A DNA stretch of 64,000 bases from Mycetohabitans endofungorum (GTDB lineage: Bacteria; Pseudomonadota; Gammaproteobacteria; Burkholderiales; Burkholderiaceae): assembly GCF_037477895.1 (NCBI RefSeq), contig NZ_CP132744.1, positions 2,170,001-2,234,000 of the forward strand, read 5' to 3'. A model generated the notes under the pieces. The model saw only the letters and a program-made list of their open reading frames with translations, searched no databases and was not told the origin of the DNA. The position numbers and the translations under genes are program-made. Below, in pieces: positions 36,706-47,690 of the stretch (its first letter is position 1; each line of letters begins with the position of its first letter).

Positions 36706-38061
36706 CTAATTTTCTCTTTTGACTGCGGCGACCGGCATCGGTTCAATAGCAGCGGACAACGGTTCGATGGCCGCGGCATTGAGGATCCGCACCTCGCGGC
36801 GCTGCGCGAGTGGAACGCGGATACCGTGCGCATTGAACCCGGCCCAGATATTGTAGTTGACGGCCGAGCGCACCGACGCGATACCGAGCGCCGCGTCGGC
36901 AATCCAGAAACCTAGCTCCAGGTCGATCCCGTTGGCACCGAATCCGGCAAAATAAGGGCGAGGCGCCGGATCCTGTAACACGCGTTCTACGCCCTGCGTA
37001 GCTTGGACGAGCACGCGCATCGCGAGGTCCACGTCCGTACTATACGCCACTTGGACCGACACCTTGGTCCAGCCGCGCGTGAGGAACGACGACTGGTTCT
37101 GCACAATGTCGGTGATTAACTTTTCGTTCGGCACCAGCGTCTCGACGCCATCCAGCCCGCGCACCACCGTGTAGCGGGTGCGGATCTGCGTGACCCGGCC
37201 TTGCAGACCACCCACGCAAATCGTATCCCCGAGCCGCAGCGAGCGGTCCAGCAGGATGATAAACCCCGACACGTAGTTGCTGGCAATCTTCTGCAATCCG
37301 AAGCCCAGCCCGACGCCGAGTGCGCCGCCGAATACGCCAAGCACGGTGATATCGATGCCAACGATCGACAGGCTCACAAGCACCGCGGCCAGGATCAACG
37401 CCGCACGACCGATGCGCGACAGCACGACCTGCAGGTTCGCATCGAGTGAGTTGGCCCGCAGCAGCCGCTCGTCCAGCGCGCGGCCCGCCCATAGCGCGCC
37501 GATCAATGCGATCATGACCCACAGCAGGCCGTTGCACAGCGACAATAGGCTCACGTGCGCGGTGGCCACGCGAAATTGCACGCTGGCCATCCAGTGCAGC
37601 ACGTCGTCCTGAATGCCCATCACGGTCAGCGCCATGCCGGCCCATACCAGCACGGTGACGATTTTCTCAACCAGGTACGCGAGCCCGTGCAAGTGCCCGT
37701 CCCGGGAAAACACCCGGCGCATCAGGTACAACGCCACATAGATCAGCGCAATACCGAACAGCGGTACCCGCGCGAGTTCCAATAGCGGCGTTTTCATCGC
37801 CTGGCCCAGCACAAGCCCCGTGCCGCCCACAATCAACCAGCCGAGGAACGGAAACAACGCCTTATTCAGTCCATCCGCGCCGAAGCGCACCGCCGCGTTG
37901 CGGGCGCGTCGATATGCATCCAGCCGCTTGCAGGCATAACCGGCAAGCCCCCATGCCAGCGCTAGCGCGCCGATCAGCGCAATGACTTGCCAGAGCATCG
38001 CCGGCTGGCCAAGGTCGCGCAACAAGTCGCCGAACCGGTGGGTCAGGATCCGATCCTGCAT
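36706..38061 (-). CDS. MscS-family mechanosensitive ion channel
   Basis: A 451-residue mechanosensitive channel homologue with several hydrophobic N-terminal segments. The pore-forming helix follows the family pattern GVGLGFGLQKIASNYVSGF, then LDRSLRLGDTICV at the start of the beta domain (about residues 245-290). It is larger than E. coli MscS (286) because of added N-terminal helices, as in MscM/YnaI types. It lies adjacent to the rsmB-like gene (2 bp between stop and start) on the same strand, possibly cotranscribed without functional link. Confidence 0.88.
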   Translation of the reverse strand: MQDRILTHRFGDLLRDLGQPAMLWQVIALIGALALAWGLAGYACKRLDAYRRARNAAVRFGADGLNKALFPFLGWLIVGGTGLVLGQAMKTPLLELARVPLFGIALIYVALYLMRRVFSRDGHLHGLAYLVEKIVTVLVWAGMALTVMGIQDDVLHWMASVQFRVATAHVSLLSLCNGLLWVMIALIGALWAGRALDERLLRANSLDANLQVVLSRIGRAALILAAVLVSLSIVGIDITVLGVFGGALGVGLGFGLQKIASNYVSGFIILLDRSLRLGDTICVGGLQGRVTQIRTRYTVVRGLDGVETLVPNEKLITDIVQNQSSFLTRGWTKVSVQVAYSTDVDLAMRVLVQATQGVERVLQDPAPRPYFAGFGANGIDLELGFWIADAALGIASVRSAVNYNIWAGFNAHGIRVPLAQRREVRILNAAAIEPLSAAIEPMPVAAVKREN

Positions 38062-38062
38062 G

Positions 38063-39349
38063 TCACGCCACCCGTTGCATCACTGCCGCAAAGAAGCCGT
38101 CGGTGCTGTGCCGGTGCGGCCACAGCGTCAGGTCATCGCCGGTATCGAGCGCGATCTTTTGATCGGCCAGCACCCGGCTCGCCGGCACGCGTTTGAACAT
38201 CGGGTGAGCCGCGATGAATGACTCGACAATGCCCTCGTTCTCGTCACCCAGCAAGCTGCACGTCGCGTAGACGAGCCGTCCGCCCGGCTTGAGCAGTCGC
38301 GCGGCGGCGGCGAGGATCGATGCCTGTTTCACCGTCAACTCAGCGACCGATTGCGGCGTTTGACGCCACTTGAGATCCGGATTGCGGCGCAGCGTACCTA
38401 GGCCACTACAGGGCGCATCGACCAGCACGCGATCGATCTTGCCGGCCAACCGCTTGATCTTCACATCATGCTCGCTATCGATGACGACTGGGTGCACGTT
38501 CGACAAGCCGCTACGCGCGAGCCTGGGCTTGAGTTTGCCTAACCGCTTGTCGGACACATCGAACGCGTACAGCCGTCCGGATGAGCGCATCATCGCACCC
38601 AACGCGAGCGTCTTGCCGCCCGCTCCGGCGCAAAAATCGACAACCATCTCGCCGCGGCGCGGCGCGACCAGCTGGCACAACAGCTGGCTGCCCTCGTCCT
38701 GTACCTCGAACCATCCTTGCTGGAAAGCGGCCAACGTATGGATCGCAGGCTTGCCGGCCACCCGGATACCCAGCGGCGCATACGGCGTCGGCTCCGCCTG
38801 CACGCCAGCCTCCGCCAGCGCGGCGAGCACCGTATCGCGATTGGCGCGGATCGGGTTGGCGCGCAGATCCAGCGGCGCCGGATAGTTCAGCGCCGCGGCG
38901 AGCCGCGCCAGCTCCTGCGCCACCGCATCCGGCCCGGCATCGGTGGTGGCCAGACGGACGCCCAGCGCGGCCTCGATCCATGGCGGCAGGTTCGTGCGCA
39001 CGCGCGCCGGCAAGCTCGCCGGGTCGATCTTCGACACATGGTCGAGCCACGCGAACTCCTGTTGCGACACATGCGGGCGCAACGCGTTCAGGCCAGCGGT
39101 CTGCATCAAGCCAAGCAGCGCCAGCCGACGTGCCGGCGTGCCGCTGCCGCTCTCGGCCAAATGTCCATATTCCATCTTGCGGCGCAGCACCGCAAATACC
39201 GCCTCGGCAATCACCCCACGCTCGGCGTGGCCAAGCTTCGGATGCGCCCGAAAGAATCGGCTCGTGGCCGCGTCGGCCGGACCGGTAAACTTCAGTACGT
39301 CGGCGAGCAACGTCTCGGTCTGGCCGATCAAAAATCCATGTAGCTTCAT
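38063..39349 (-). CDS. RsmB-like RNA (cytosine-C5-) methyltransferase
   Basis: A 428-residue NOL1/NOP2/Sun-family methyltransferase: SAM-binding VDFCAGAGGKTLALG, then the LVDAPCSGLGTLRRNPD motif and YATCSLLGDENEG, with the two conserved catalytic cysteines (APCSG, ATCS). The N-terminal domain is NusB-like, as in RsmB, which makes m5C967 in 16S rRNA. Confidence in the family is high; the exact target base is inference. It overlaps purN by 4 bp, and the mechanosensitive gene follows. Confidence 0.9.
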   Translation of the reverse strand: MKLHGFLIGQTETLLADVLKFTGPADAATSRFFRAHPKLGHAERGVIAEAVFAVLRRKMEYGHLAESGSGTPARRLALLGLMQTAGLNALRPHVSQQEFAWLDHVSKIDPASLPARVRTNLPPWIEAALGVRLATTDAGPDAVAQELARLAAALNYPAPLDLRANPIRANRDTVLAALAEAGVQAEPTPYAPLGIRVAGKPAIHTLAAFQQGWFEVQDEGSQLLCQLVAPRRGEMVVDFCAGAGGKTLALGAMMRSSGRLYAFDVSDKRLGKLKPRLARSGLSNVHPVVIDSEHDVKIKRLAGKIDRVLVDAPCSGLGTLRRNPDLKWRQTPQSVAELTVKQASILAAAARLLKPGGRLVYATCSLLGDENEGIVESFIAAHPMFKRVPASRVLADQKIALDTGDDLTLWPHRHSTDGFFAAVMQRVA

Positions 39350-39987
39350 ACCGCGTCCCCGCCAAACAGCAGCCGTGGCTCGGCAGCCGCCAACTCCACC
39401 CGGCCGTCACGCACGCGCAGCCGGTCCTCGACAAACCAGCGCACCGCGCACGGATAAAGCTCGTGCTCCAAGCGCAGCACCCGTGCAGCAAGCGCAGCGG
39501 CATCATCGCCGGCGAGCACCGGCACCACGCCCTGCGCAATGATCGGGCCATGGTCCAGTGCGGCGGTCACGAAATGGACCGTGGCACCGTGCACCGCGAC
39601 GCCCGCGTCCAATGCACGCTGATGCGTATACAGACCCGTGAAGCTCGGTAGCAACGATGGATGCACATTCATCATGCGAGCCGCATAGCGCTCGACAAAC
39701 GCCGGCGTTAGCACGCGCATGAAGCCGGCCAGCACGACGAGGTCCGGCTCATGCGCGTCCAGCACCTGCGCCAGCGCCGCATCGAATGCATCGCGCCCGT
39801 CGAACTGTGTGTGGTCGACGACCGCCGTGGCGATGCCGTGCGCAGCCGCGAACGCCAAGCCTGCGGCGTCGGGGCGATTGGACACCACTGCGGCAACGCG
39901 CGCCGGCCAGCGTTGCGCGGCGCACGCGCGTACGATCGCCTCCATGTTGGAGCCGCGTCCGGAAATCAGGATGACGAGTTTTTTCAT
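39346..39987 (-). CDS. purN: Phosphoribosylglycinamide formyltransferase
   Basis: PurN transfers the formyl group from 10-formyl-THF to GAR in purine synthesis. The 213-residue product starts MKKLVILISGRGSNMEAIVRAC (nucleotide-phosphate loop), and shows VHPSLLPSFTGLYTHQRAL with the catalytic His region and an ALDHGPIIAQ loop with catalytic Asp. It heads the purN-rsmB-like-mscS minus-strand group, with a 4-bp overlap. Confidence 0.95.
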   Translation of the reverse strand: MKKLVILISGRGSNMEAIVRACAAQRWPARVAAVVSNRPDAAGLAFAAAHGIATAVVDHTQFDGRDAFDAALAQVLDAHEPDLVVLAGFMRVLTPAFVERYAARMMNVHPSLLPSFTGLYTHQRALDAGVAVHGATVHFVTAALDHGPIIAQGVVPVLAGDDAAALAARVLRLEHELYPCAVRWFVEDRLRVRDGRVELAAAEPRLLFGGDAV

Positions 39988-40062
39988 CCATGGATTTTAT
40001 CATCGGCGCCCTTGCTGCCTGCGTCGATCCGCCGGTTCCCGCCGAAACCGGGTGCGAGCGTT

Positions 40063-40068
40063 TATAAT
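40063..40068 (+). promoter_or_regulatory. -10 box upstream of ribF
   Basis: TATAAT at 40063-40068 in the purN/ribF divergent gap is a perfect sigma-70 -10 match, 78 bp before the ribF GTG; a -35 is not obvious. Confidence 0.45.
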
Positions 40069-40145
40069 CGTGGGCTTTGCGGCAACGTGCCGGCGCAATG
40101 CGTCGGCGCGGCGATCGAACGCCGCAGCCCGACCGGCCAATCATC

Positions 40146-41231
40146 GTGAGAGTCTTCAGGGGTCTTCCAAATGCCGAGAGCCGCGCGCCCTGCGCGTTGA
40201 CGATCGGCAACTTCGACGGCGTGCATCGCGGCCACCAGGCGTTGCTGGCGCGGGTTCGCGCCGCCGCCAACGCGCGCGCGCTGCCGGTCTGCGTGATGAC
40301 GTTCGAACCGCACCCCCGCGAGTTCTTCGACCCGGCCGGCGCACCGCCGCGCATCGCGATGCTGCGCGATAAGCTCGAGGCATTGCAGCGCAACGGCGTG
40401 GACCGGGTCGTGGTCGAGCATTTCAATCATACGTTCGCCAGCCAGTCGCCGGCCGCGTTCGTCGAGCACATCCTCGTCAACGGATTGCACGCGCGCTGGG
40501 TGATGATCGGCGACGACTTCCGGTACGGGGCAAAGCGCGCCGGTGACTTTCTGTCGCTGAAGGCAGCCGGCGCACAGTATGGCTTCGAGGTCGAGCAGAT
40601 GCCCACTGTGGCGGACCCATCCGGCGCGCGCATCTCCAGCTCGGCCGTGCGCGCCTCGCTCGTTGCGGGCGACCTCGCGGCGGCTCGCACCGCGCTCGGC
40701 CGGGCGATTGTCATCAGCGGCCACGTCGTGCATGGCATGAAACTGGGACGCGACCTGGGCTTTCCGACGCTGAATCTGCCGATCTCGCACAAGCGCCCCG
40801 CGCTGGCCGGCATCTTTATTGTGCAGGTGCACGGCATTGAGGCGGGCCCGTTACCTGGCGTAGCCAGCCTGGGCTGGCGCCCGACCGTGGACGATTCCGG
40901 CCGCGTCCTATTGGAAGTGCATCTGCTGGACTGGCATGGCGACGCGTACAGCAAGCTGGTGCGGGTCGAATTTCTTGAGAAATTGCGCGACGAACAGAAG
41001 TTTGTGGACCTGGAGGCGCTCGGCCGAGCGATCGCGTGCGATGTTGCCGCCGCCCGTGAATACTTCGCCGCGCAAGGCGACCGGGCACCAGCCGACCCCG
41101 ACCGGACGTCAGCGTCGGTCCACCCCGACTGGGCGGCGGTGCCGACCCATCCCGCCAAGCAGCCCGAGCAACGAGGCGGCCCCAGCCCGGGCGGCGATTT
41201 TGCGACGTCCGCCACCGACCGAATTAGATAG
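40146..41231 (+). CDS. ribF: Bifunctional riboflavin kinase / FAD synthetase
   Basis: RibF makes FMN and FAD. The frame is open from 40077, but the family start is the GTG at 40146 (VRVFRGLPNAESRAP). N-terminal FAD-synthetase motif GNFDGVHRGHQAL and kinase motif LGRDLGFPTLNLP are visible. At 361 residues it is about 40 longer than usual: after the C-terminal helix (about residue 315) a Pro/Gly/Ser/Arg-rich tail follows. It lies upstream of ileS-lspA, an order widely conserved in proteobacteria. Confidence 0.93.
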   Translation: MRVFRGLPNAESRAPCALTIGNFDGVHRGHQALLARVRAAANARALPVCVMTFEPHPREFFDPAGAPPRIAMLRDKLEALQRNGVDRVVVEHFNHTFASQSPAAFVEHILVNGLHARWVMIGDDFRYGAKRAGDFLSLKAAGAQYGFEVEQMPTVADPSGARISSSAVRASLVAGDLAAARTALGRAIVISGHVVHGMKLGRDLGFPTLNLPISHKRPALAGIFIVQVHGIEAGPLPGVASLGWRPTVDDSGRVLLEVHLLDWHGDAYSKLVRVEFLEKLRDEQKFVDLEALGRAIACDVAAAREYFAAQGDRAPADPDRTSASVHPDWAAVPTHPAKQPEQRGGPSPGGDFATSATDRIR

Positions 41232-41378
41232 CGCTGGGTCGCTGCGTACCGGCAAGGTGCGCAGTGACGCGTGTTGGGGCTGACGACATGTGCCCCACGC
41301 CCGCGCGACATGCCGTGCTTCGCCGATGCGGCCTGCATGCGCAGTCAGCGGCCGCCGAACTTCTCTACCATCCCAATC

Positions 41379-44216
41379 ATGAGTGACAAGAAAGCCGATT
41401 CCAAGCAGCCTTCCAAGTACCCCGTCAACTTGCTTGACACACCGTTTCCAATGCGCGGCGACCTGCCCAAGCGCGAACCGCAATGGGTCCAGCAATGGCA
41501 ACAGAACAAGGTGTACGAAGCGATTCGAGAAGCCAGCCGGGGGCGGCCGAAGTTCGTACTGCACGACGGCCCGCCCTATGCGAACGGGGATATTCATATC
41601 GGACACGCCGTCAACAAGGTCCTGAAAGACATCATCGTCAAGGCACGCAATATGGCCGGCTTTGACGCGGACTATGTACCCGGATGGGATTGTCACGGCA
41701 TGCCGATCGAAATCCAGATCGAAAAGCGCTTCGGCAAGTCGCTGCCGGTCGAGCAGGTGCAACGTAACGCACGCGAGTATGCGGCCGAGCAGATTGAGCG
41801 CCAGAAGGCCGATTTCCGCCGGCTTGGGTTGATCGGCAATTGGGACAACCCGTATCGCACGATGGACTTCGCGAACGAGGCGAATGAAATCCGTGCGCTT
41901 GCGCGCATCCTCGAGAAGGGCTATGTGTTCCGCGGCCTGAAGCCGGTGAACTGGTGCTTTGACTGCGGTTCGGCACTGGCCGAGGCAGAAGTCGAATATA
42001 AGGACCGTGTCGATCCCGCCGTGGACGTCGCGTTTCCCTTTGCCGAGCCTGACCGGATTGCCGAGGCGTTCGGGATGCCATCGTTGCCCGGTGCCGACGG
42101 CGCGATCGTGATCTGGACCACCACGCCGTGGACCATTCCCGCGAACCAGGCGCTGAACGTCAATCCAGAGCTGTCGTACAGCCTCGTGGACACGCGGCGC
42201 GGATTGCTGATCCTGGCTTCCGAGCGCGTCGAGCCGTGCCTAACCACATACGGTCTAGACGGCACGGTGATCGCGTCGGCGCCGGGTGCCGCGCTGGGCG
42301 GGATCCGCTTCCACCATCCGCTCGTCAACCTGCACCCGGGCTACAAGCGTACTGCGCCGGTCTATTTCGGCGACTACGTGACCCTCGACTCGGGCACCGG
42401 CGTCGTACATTCGTCGCCGGCCTACGGCATTGAGGACTTCCAGTCGTGCAAGGCGCATGGCATCGGCGATGACGACATCCTGAGCCCAGTCATGGGCGAC
42501 GGCCGTTATATCGAATCGTTGCCGCTGTTCGGCGGCCTGTCGATCTGGGAGGCGAACCCGAAGATCGTCGACGCGTTGCGCGATGCTGGCTCGTTGCTAC
42601 ACACGAACCATTACGCGCACAGCTATATGCATTGCTGGCGGCACAAAACGCCAATCATCTACCGCGCGACGTCGCAATGGTTTGCCGGCATGGACCTGAC
42701 GCCCGTCGGTGGCGGCAAGACGCTGCGCGAAACCGCGCTCGACGGCATCGAAGCCACTGCGTTCTATCCAGCGTGGGGCAAGCAGCGACTGCACAACATG
42801 ATCGCGCATCGACCCGACTGGACATTGTCGCGCCAGCGCCAGTGGGGCGTGCCGATGGCCTTCTTCGTGCACAAGGAGACGGGCCAGTTGCATCCTCGCA
42901 CGCTGGAATTGCTCGAACACGTTGCGCAACGCGTCGAACAACATGGCATCGAAGCATGGCAATCGCTCGATGCGCGCGAGTTGCTCGGCGACGACGCCGA
43001 CCTGTATGAAAAGAACCGCGACACGCTGGACGTCTGGTTTGACTCCGGTACGACGCACTGGCATGTGCTGCGCGGCTCGCACGCCCAGCAGCTGCAGTGG
43101 CCCGCCGACCTGTACCTCGAAGGCTCGGATCAGCACCGCGGATGGTTCCATTCGTCGCTGCTCACCGGCTCGATGCTCGATGGCCGGCCACCCTACAAGG
43201 CGCTGTTGACGCACGGCTTCACGGTCGACGGACAAGGCCGGAAGATGTCGAAATCGGTCGGCAACGTGATCGCGCCGCAGGAAGTCTCGAACAAGCTCGG
43301 CGCCGAGATCATTCGCCTGTGGGTGGCCTCGACCGACTACTCTGGCGAACTGTCGATCTCCGATGAGATCCTGAAGCGCGTGGTCGAAAGCTACCGCCGG
43401 ATCCGCAACACGCTGCGCTTTCTGCTGGCGAATCTGTCGGACTTCGACCCGAGCCGGAACGCGGTGCTGCCCGAACAGTGGCTCGAGATCGACCGCTACG
43501 CACTCGCACGCGCCGCAGCGCTGCAAAAGGAGGCGCTCGATCACTACGACGCGTACGAATTCCACCCGGTCGTGGCCAAGCTGCAGACCTTCTGCTCAGA
43601 AGATCTCGGTGGCTTCTATCTCGATGTGCTCAAGGACCGGTTGTACACGTCGGCAGTCGACTCGCACGCGCGGCGCAGCGCACAGTCGACGCTGTACCAC
43701 ATCACGCAAGGGTTGCTGCGGCTGATCGCGCCCTTCCTGTCGTTTACCGCGGAGGAAGCGTGGAAGATCTTCCAGCCGGGGCGCACGACGATCTTCACTG
43801 AAACGTACTACGTCTATCCGCTGCTGCCCGACGGCGCGGCGTTGTTAGATAAATGGGCGCTCGTGCGCCAATTGCGCGGCGATGTCACCAAGGCGCTCGA
43901 AGCGGCGCGCGAAGCCGGCCGGATCGGCTCGTCGCTGCAGGCCGAAGTCGAGATCCGCGCGCATGGCGCACGCTACGATACCCTTGCGAGCCTGGGTGAC
44001 GACTTGAAATTCGTGCTGATCACCTCTGCGGCTCGGCTGATCAAGGTTGACAATGATGCCGACGAGGCAATCGACGTGATCGCGTCCCGGTACCCGAAGT
44101 GCGAGCGCTGCTGGCATTATCGCGAGGAAGTGGGCACGAACACCGAGCATCCGACGCTGTGCGGGCGTTGCACGGCGAACCTATTCGGGGATGGCGAACA
44201 CCGGAGCATGGCATAA
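41379..44216 (+). CDS. ileS: Isoleucyl-tRNA synthetase
   Basis: IleRS charges tRNA-Ile. The open frame extends to 41271, but [17 protein letters not shown] is the family N-terminus (945 residues). The class I signatures are present: HIGH-type ([14 protein letters not shown]) and KMSKS ([10 protein letters not shown]). A zinc-binding C-terminal domain with [10 protein letters not shown] and LCGRCTANL is complete. It is followed 0 bp later by lspA, forming the conserved ribF-ileS-lspA group. Confidence 0.97.
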   Translation: MSDKKADSKQPSKYPVNLLDTPFPMRGDLPKREPQWVQQWQQNKVYEAIREASRGRPKFVLHDGPPYANGDIHIGHAVNKVLKDIIVKARNMAGFDADYVPGWDCHGMPIEIQIEKRFGKSLPVEQVQRNAREYAAEQIERQKADFRRLGLIGNWDNPYRTMDFANEANEIRALARILEKGYVFRGLKPVNWCFDCGSALAEAEVEYKDRVDPAVDVAFPFAEPDRIAEAFGMPSLPGADGAIVIWTTTPWTIPANQALNVNPELSYSLVDTRRGLLILASERVEPCLTTYGLDGTVIASAPGAALGGIRFHHPLVNLHPGYKRTAPVYFGDYVTLDSGTGVVHSSPAYGIEDFQSCKAHGIGDDDILSPVMGDGRYIESLPLFGGLSIWEANPKIVDALRDAGSLLHTNHYAHSYMHCWRHKTPIIYRATSQWFAGMDLTPVGGGKTLRETALDGIEATAFYPAWGKQRLHNMIAHRPDWTLSRQRQWGVPMAFFVHKETGQLHPRTLELLEHVAQRVEQHGIEAWQSLDARELLGDDADLYEKNRDTLDVWFDSGTTHWHVLRGSHAQQLQWPADLYLEGSDQHRGWFHSSLLTGSMLDGRPPYKALLTHGFTVDGQGRKMSKSVGNVIAPQEVSNKLGAEIIRLWVASTDYSGELSISDEILKRVVESYRRIRNTLRFLLANLSDFDPSRNAVLPEQWLEIDRYALARAAALQKEALDHYDAYEFHPVVAKLQTFCSEDLGGFYLDVLKDRLYTSAVDSHARRSAQSTLYHITQGLLRLIAPFLSFTAEEAWKIFQPGRTTIFTETYYVYPLLPDGAALLDKWALVRQLRGDVTKALEAAREAGRIGSSLQAEVEIRAHGARYDTLASLGDDLKFVLITSAARLIKVDNDADEAIDVIASRYPKCERCWHYREEVGTNTEHPTLCGRCTANLFGDGEHRSMA

Positions 44217-44723
44217 ATGGCGAAGACCTCATCTCACAACGCCGCCCGTTCGGCAACGCTGATGCCGTGGCTAGGCATGTCGTTGATCGTGATCCTGCTC
44301 GACCAATTGTCCAAAATCGCGGTGTCGCGCCTGTTCGTGTACGGCGACCCGCATCCGGTTGCGTCATTCTTCAATCTGTTGCTGATCTACAACCGTGGTG
44401 CCGCGTTCAGTTTTCTGGCGACTGCCGGTGGCTGGCAGCGCTGGGCGTTCACCGCATTGGGCATCGTCGCCGCGCTAGTGATCACCTGGTTACTCAAGCG
44501 CCACAGCGGGCAGAAACTGTTTTGCACCGCTCTGGCATTCATTCTCGGCGGCGCGCTGGGCAACGTCATTGACCGGCTGGTGCACGGCCATGTGATCGAC
44601 TTCCTTGATTTTCACATCGGCGGCTGGCATTGGCCGGCGTTCAACATTGCCGACAGCGGCATCACGATCGGTGCGATGCTGCTAGTGCTCGACGAGCTTA
44701 GGCGCGTGCGCGCGGTGCGCTGA
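44217..44723 (+). CDS. lspA: Prolipoprotein signal peptidase
   Basis: LspA cleaves the signal peptide of lipoproteins after Lgt action. The 168-residue protein has four predicted membrane helices, and contains the catalytic aspartates in the motifs [15 protein letters not shown] and [12 protein letters not shown]. Start directly after ileS. Lgt, the enzyme upstream in the pathway, starts this window. Confidence 0.95.
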   Translation: MAKTSSHNAARSATLMPWLGMSLIVILLDQLSKIAVSRLFVYGDPHPVASFFNLLLIYNRGAAFSFLATAGGWQRWAFTALGIVAALVITWLLKRHSGQKLFCTALAFILGGALGNVIDRLVHGHVIDFLDFHIGGWHWPAFNIADSGITIGAMLLVLDELRRVRAVR

Positions 44724-44781
44724 AAACCTAGGTCGGGGGACAATCCCGGCACTGGACACACGCAATAGCGGAAGGAACGAT

Positions 44782-45984
44782 ATGGATCTTGCGGGCAAAC
44801 ATCTGGTGCTTGGACTGACAGGCGGCATCGCATGCTACAAGTCGGCCGAGCTTACGCGCATGCTGACCCAAGCCGGTGCCACCGTCCAAGTGGCGATGAC
44901 GGAAGCGGCCACGCAATTTATCACGCCGGTTACGATGCAGGCACTGTCCGGCCATCCGGTCTACACCAGCCAGTGGGACACACGGATCGATAACAACATG
45001 CCACACATCGACCTGTCGCGCCGCGCGGACGCGATCGTGATTGCTCCCGCGTCGACTGACTTCATCGCCAAGCTAGCCAATGGGCTGTGCGACGATTTGT
45101 TGTCCACGCTGGTCGTGGCGCGTGATTGCCCGTTGCTGGTCGTGCCGGCGATGAACCGCCAGATGTGGCAAAACCCGGCGACACAACGCAACGTCGCCCA
45201 GTTGCGCGCAGATGGCATCACGGTGCTCGGTCCGGACGCCGGCCCGCAGGCGTGCGGCGAGATCGGCGACGGCCGCATGCTCGAACCCGCAGCGGTGTAC
45301 GAGGCCATCGTCGCGTTCTTTCAGCCGAAGAAGCTGGCGGGACAGCGCGTACTGATCACGGCGGGTCCCACTTTTGAGCCGATCGATCCGGTCCGCGGCA
45401 TCACCAATCGTTCGAGCGGCAAGATGGGATTCGCGCTCGCGCGCGCCGCGGCGCAGGCCGGTGCGCGCGTGCACCTGATCGCCGGCCCGGTCGCGCTCGC
45501 CACGCCATGGGGCGTGAGCCGAGAGGACGTACAAACCGCGCAGCAAATGTACGATGCGGTCATGGCGACCATCGCCGACACCGACATTTTCATCGCCGTT
45601 GCCGCGGTCGCCGACTGGCGTACCACTCAAGTGTCCGATCACAAGCTGAAGAAGGCCGCCGGTCAGCCGGCGCCACCGCTGGACTTCGTCGAGAACCCGG
45701 ATATCCTTGCCAGTGTCGCCGCTTTGCCCTCGCCACCTTACTGCGTCGGCTTCGCGGCGGAAAGCGGCGAGCTGGGCGTGAACGGTGAAGCGAAGCGGCG
45801 GCGCAAGAACGTCCCGCTGCTGATTGGCAACCTGGGGCCGAAGACATTCGGCAAGGATGACAACGAAGTCGTACTATTCGACACAACTGGCTCGACACCG
45901 TTGCCGCGCGCGGACAAACAATCACTCGCGCGCACGTTGGTCGACGAGATTGCGCAGCGCGTGCCGGGCAGTCTTTTCGCGTAA
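44782..45984 (+). CDS. coaBC: Phosphopantothenoylcysteine decarboxylase / synthase
   Basis: CoaBC is a bifunctional enzyme of coenzyme A synthesis: an N-terminal flavin decarboxylase domain (MDLAGKHLVLGLTGGIACYKS, with PAMNRQMWQNPA) and a C-terminal synthetase domain (ITAGPTFEPIDPVRGITNRSSGKMG). The 400-residue length is normal. Start codon has an upstream GGAAGG. It follows lspA after 58 bp. Confidence 0.95.
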   Translation: MDLAGKHLVLGLTGGIACYKSAELTRMLTQAGATVQVAMTEAATQFITPVTMQALSGHPVYTSQWDTRIDNNMPHIDLSRRADAIVIAPASTDFIAKLANGLCDDLLSTLVVARDCPLLVVPAMNRQMWQNPATQRNVAQLRADGITVLGPDAGPQACGEIGDGRMLEPAAVYEAIVAFFQPKKLAGQRVLITAGPTFEPIDPVRGITNRSSGKMGFALARAAAQAGARVHLIAGPVALATPWGVSREDVQTAQQMYDAVMATIADTDIFIAVAAVADWRTTQVSDHKLKKAAGQPAPPLDFVENPDILASVAALPSPPYCVGFAAESGELGVNGEAKRRRKNVPLLIGNLGPKTFGKDDNEVVLFDTTGSTPLPRADKQSLARTLVDEIAQRVPGSLFA

Positions 45985-46048
45985 ATCACGTCCGCGCACA
46001 CGGCGCCCCTCGGCTCGCCACACGTACGGCACGCTATCCGGTCCTCCT

Positions 46049-47068
46049 ATGACTCGACTGTCAGTACTCGATCAAACGCCGGTGATCGACGGCCATTCGG
46101 CCGCCGACGCCATTGCCGCCACTGTCGAACTCGCGCAGCTTGCCGACCAACTGGGCTATACCCGCTTCTGGTGCGCGGAGCATCACGGCTTGCGCTCGGT
46201 GGCAAATCCCGCACCGGAAGTGATGCTCGCGCGCCTGGGCAGCGTTACGCAACGCATCCGAATCGGCTCGGGCGGCATCATGCTGCCCTACTATAGTGCG
46301 TTCAAGGTGGCTGAACAGTTTATGATGCTCGAGGCGTTGTTCCCGGGGCGTGTCGATCTGGCTGTGGGCCGCGCGCCCGGCGGCGATATGCGCACCGCGC
46401 AGGCCGTCGCGTCCGGCTCGTATAATCGTGGCGAGCTTTTCCCGCAGCAAGTGACCGAACTGTCGGGACTGTTTCGCGGGCAACTCGCCGAGGATTCGCT
46501 CGCACAAGACGTGCTGCTACAACCCCATGTCGCAACGCGGCCGCAGTTGTGGGTACTCGGATCGAGCGACTTCGGCGGTGCGCTGGCCGCGCAACTCGGC
46601 ATCCGGTTCGCGTTCGCGCACTTCATCAACGCGTTCTTCGGCCATACGGTTGCGCAAGCGTACCGGACGCAATTCAAACCCGGGTTTGAAACTCACCCCT
46701 ATTTGGCCGCCGCGGTTTTTGTGATTTGCGCGGATACCGAGCAACAGGCCAGCGCGCTGGAAAAGGCCGTTGATCTGCGCCGCTTACAAATGGCGTATGG
46801 CTTGAACGAACCGATCCCGACCGTTGAGCAAGCGTCCGAGCAGACATATGGCGAGCGCGAACAGCTTATCATTGAGCGCGAACGGCCGCGCAGCATCATC
46901 GGCACACCAGAGTCGGTGGTACCGCGTATGCTGGAGATTCAGCAACAGTTCAACGCCGACGAGTTGATTGTCCTGACCGTTGCGGCTAGCTACAAGGCGC
47001 GCCTGCGTTCATATGAATTGCTTGCGCAGGCATTCGATCTAGCCGCGCAAACGCCCAAGACGGCATAA
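46049..47068 (+). CDS. LLM-class flavin-dependent oxidoreductase
   Basis: A 339-residue luciferase-like monooxygenase homologue. The start MTRLSVLDQTPVI and the block YTRFWCAEHHGLRSVANPAPEV are typical of the LLM family; GSGGIMLPYYSAFKVAEQF matches the flavin-binding core. The frame continues upstream to 45824 over the coaBC end, which is rejected. Real substrate unknown: such proteins range from bacterial alkanal monooxygenase-like to uncharacterised redox enzymes. It is inserted between coaBC and dut, which are linked in many genomes. Confidence 0.88.
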   Translation: MTRLSVLDQTPVIDGHSAADAIAATVELAQLADQLGYTRFWCAEHHGLRSVANPAPEVMLARLGSVTQRIRIGSGGIMLPYYSAFKVAEQFMMLEALFPGRVDLAVGRAPGGDMRTAQAVASGSYNRGELFPQQVTELSGLFRGQLAEDSLAQDVLLQPHVATRPQLWVLGSSDFGGALAAQLGIRFAFAHFINAFFGHTVAQAYRTQFKPGFETHPYLAAAVFVICADTEQQASALEKAVDLRRLQMAYGLNEPIPTVEQASEQTYGEREQLIIERERPRSIIGTPESVVPRMLEIQQQFNADELIVLTVAASYKARLRSYELLAQAFDLAAQTPKTA

Positions 47069-47186
47069 TCGAGCCTTTTACGGGCTTGTCGTGCCATCGC
47101 GTCGTACCGCCCCGGCACCGCGACGGCATGTCATAGAGCATGCCGCGATGCCAGCACGCCCCGCTATTCCCACTACCGACTGATTG

Positions 47187-47633
47187 ATGAACATCGACCT
47201 GAAGATTCTCGACCCGCGCATGCAGGACGCCCTGCCCGCCTATGCCACTGCCGGCAGCGCCGGTCTGGACCTGCGCGCCTGCCTGGACGAACCGCTGGTT
47301 CTGCAACCTGGCGCGACCGCGCTGGTGCCGACCGGCCTGGCCATCCATATCGGTACGCCAGGTTATGCGGCATTGATCTTGCCGCGCTCCGGATTGGGCC
47401 ACAAGCACGGCATCGTGCTCGGCAACCTGGTAGGATTGATCGATTCCGATTACCAGGGCCAGTTGATGATCTCCACATGGAACCGCGGCGGGAGCGCGTT
47501 CACGCTGAACCCGATGGAGCGGCTCGCGCAACTCGTGGTCGTACCGGTGGCGCAGGTGCAATTCAACGTGGTTAACGATTTCTCGCACAGCGAACGCGGT
47601 GCCGGCGGCTTCGGCAGCACCGGCCGGCACTGA
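47187..47633 (+). CDS. dut: Deoxyuridine 5'-triphosphate nucleotidohydrolase
   Basis: Dut hydrolyses dUTP, preventing uracil incorporation and feeding thymidylate synthesis. The 148-residue trimeric-type enzyme shows all five motifs: [37 protein letters not shown] and GAGGFGSTG at the C-terminus. ATG 47187 is preferred over an in-frame TTG at 47184. Confidence 0.96.
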   Translation: MNIDLKILDPRMQDALPAYATAGSAGLDLRACLDEPLVLQPGATALVPTGLAIHIGTPGYAALILPRSGLGHKHGIVLGNLVGLIDSDYQGQLMISTWNRGGSAFTLNPMERLAQLVVVPVAQVQFNVVNDFSHSERGAGGFGSTGRH

Positions 47634-47638
47634 GCGAC

Positions 47639-47666
47639 AAAAAAAAGCGCGGGGCGTCGCCCGCGC
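47639..47666 (-). terminator. Terminator of clpA
   Basis: GCGCGGG (47647-47653) and CCCGCGC (47660-47666), 6-nt loop. On the minus strand the stem is followed by a run of eight T's (A's at 47637-47646), 25 bp after the clpA stop. It may also serve dut. Confidence 0.86.
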
Positions 47667-47690
47667 CTTATTATGACGCGATCGCCGCGG

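Noticed and set aside
45824..46048. Extended N-terminus of the LLM oxidoreductase
   Set aside because: It overlaps the coaBC coding end and is Arg-rich; family start is at 46049.
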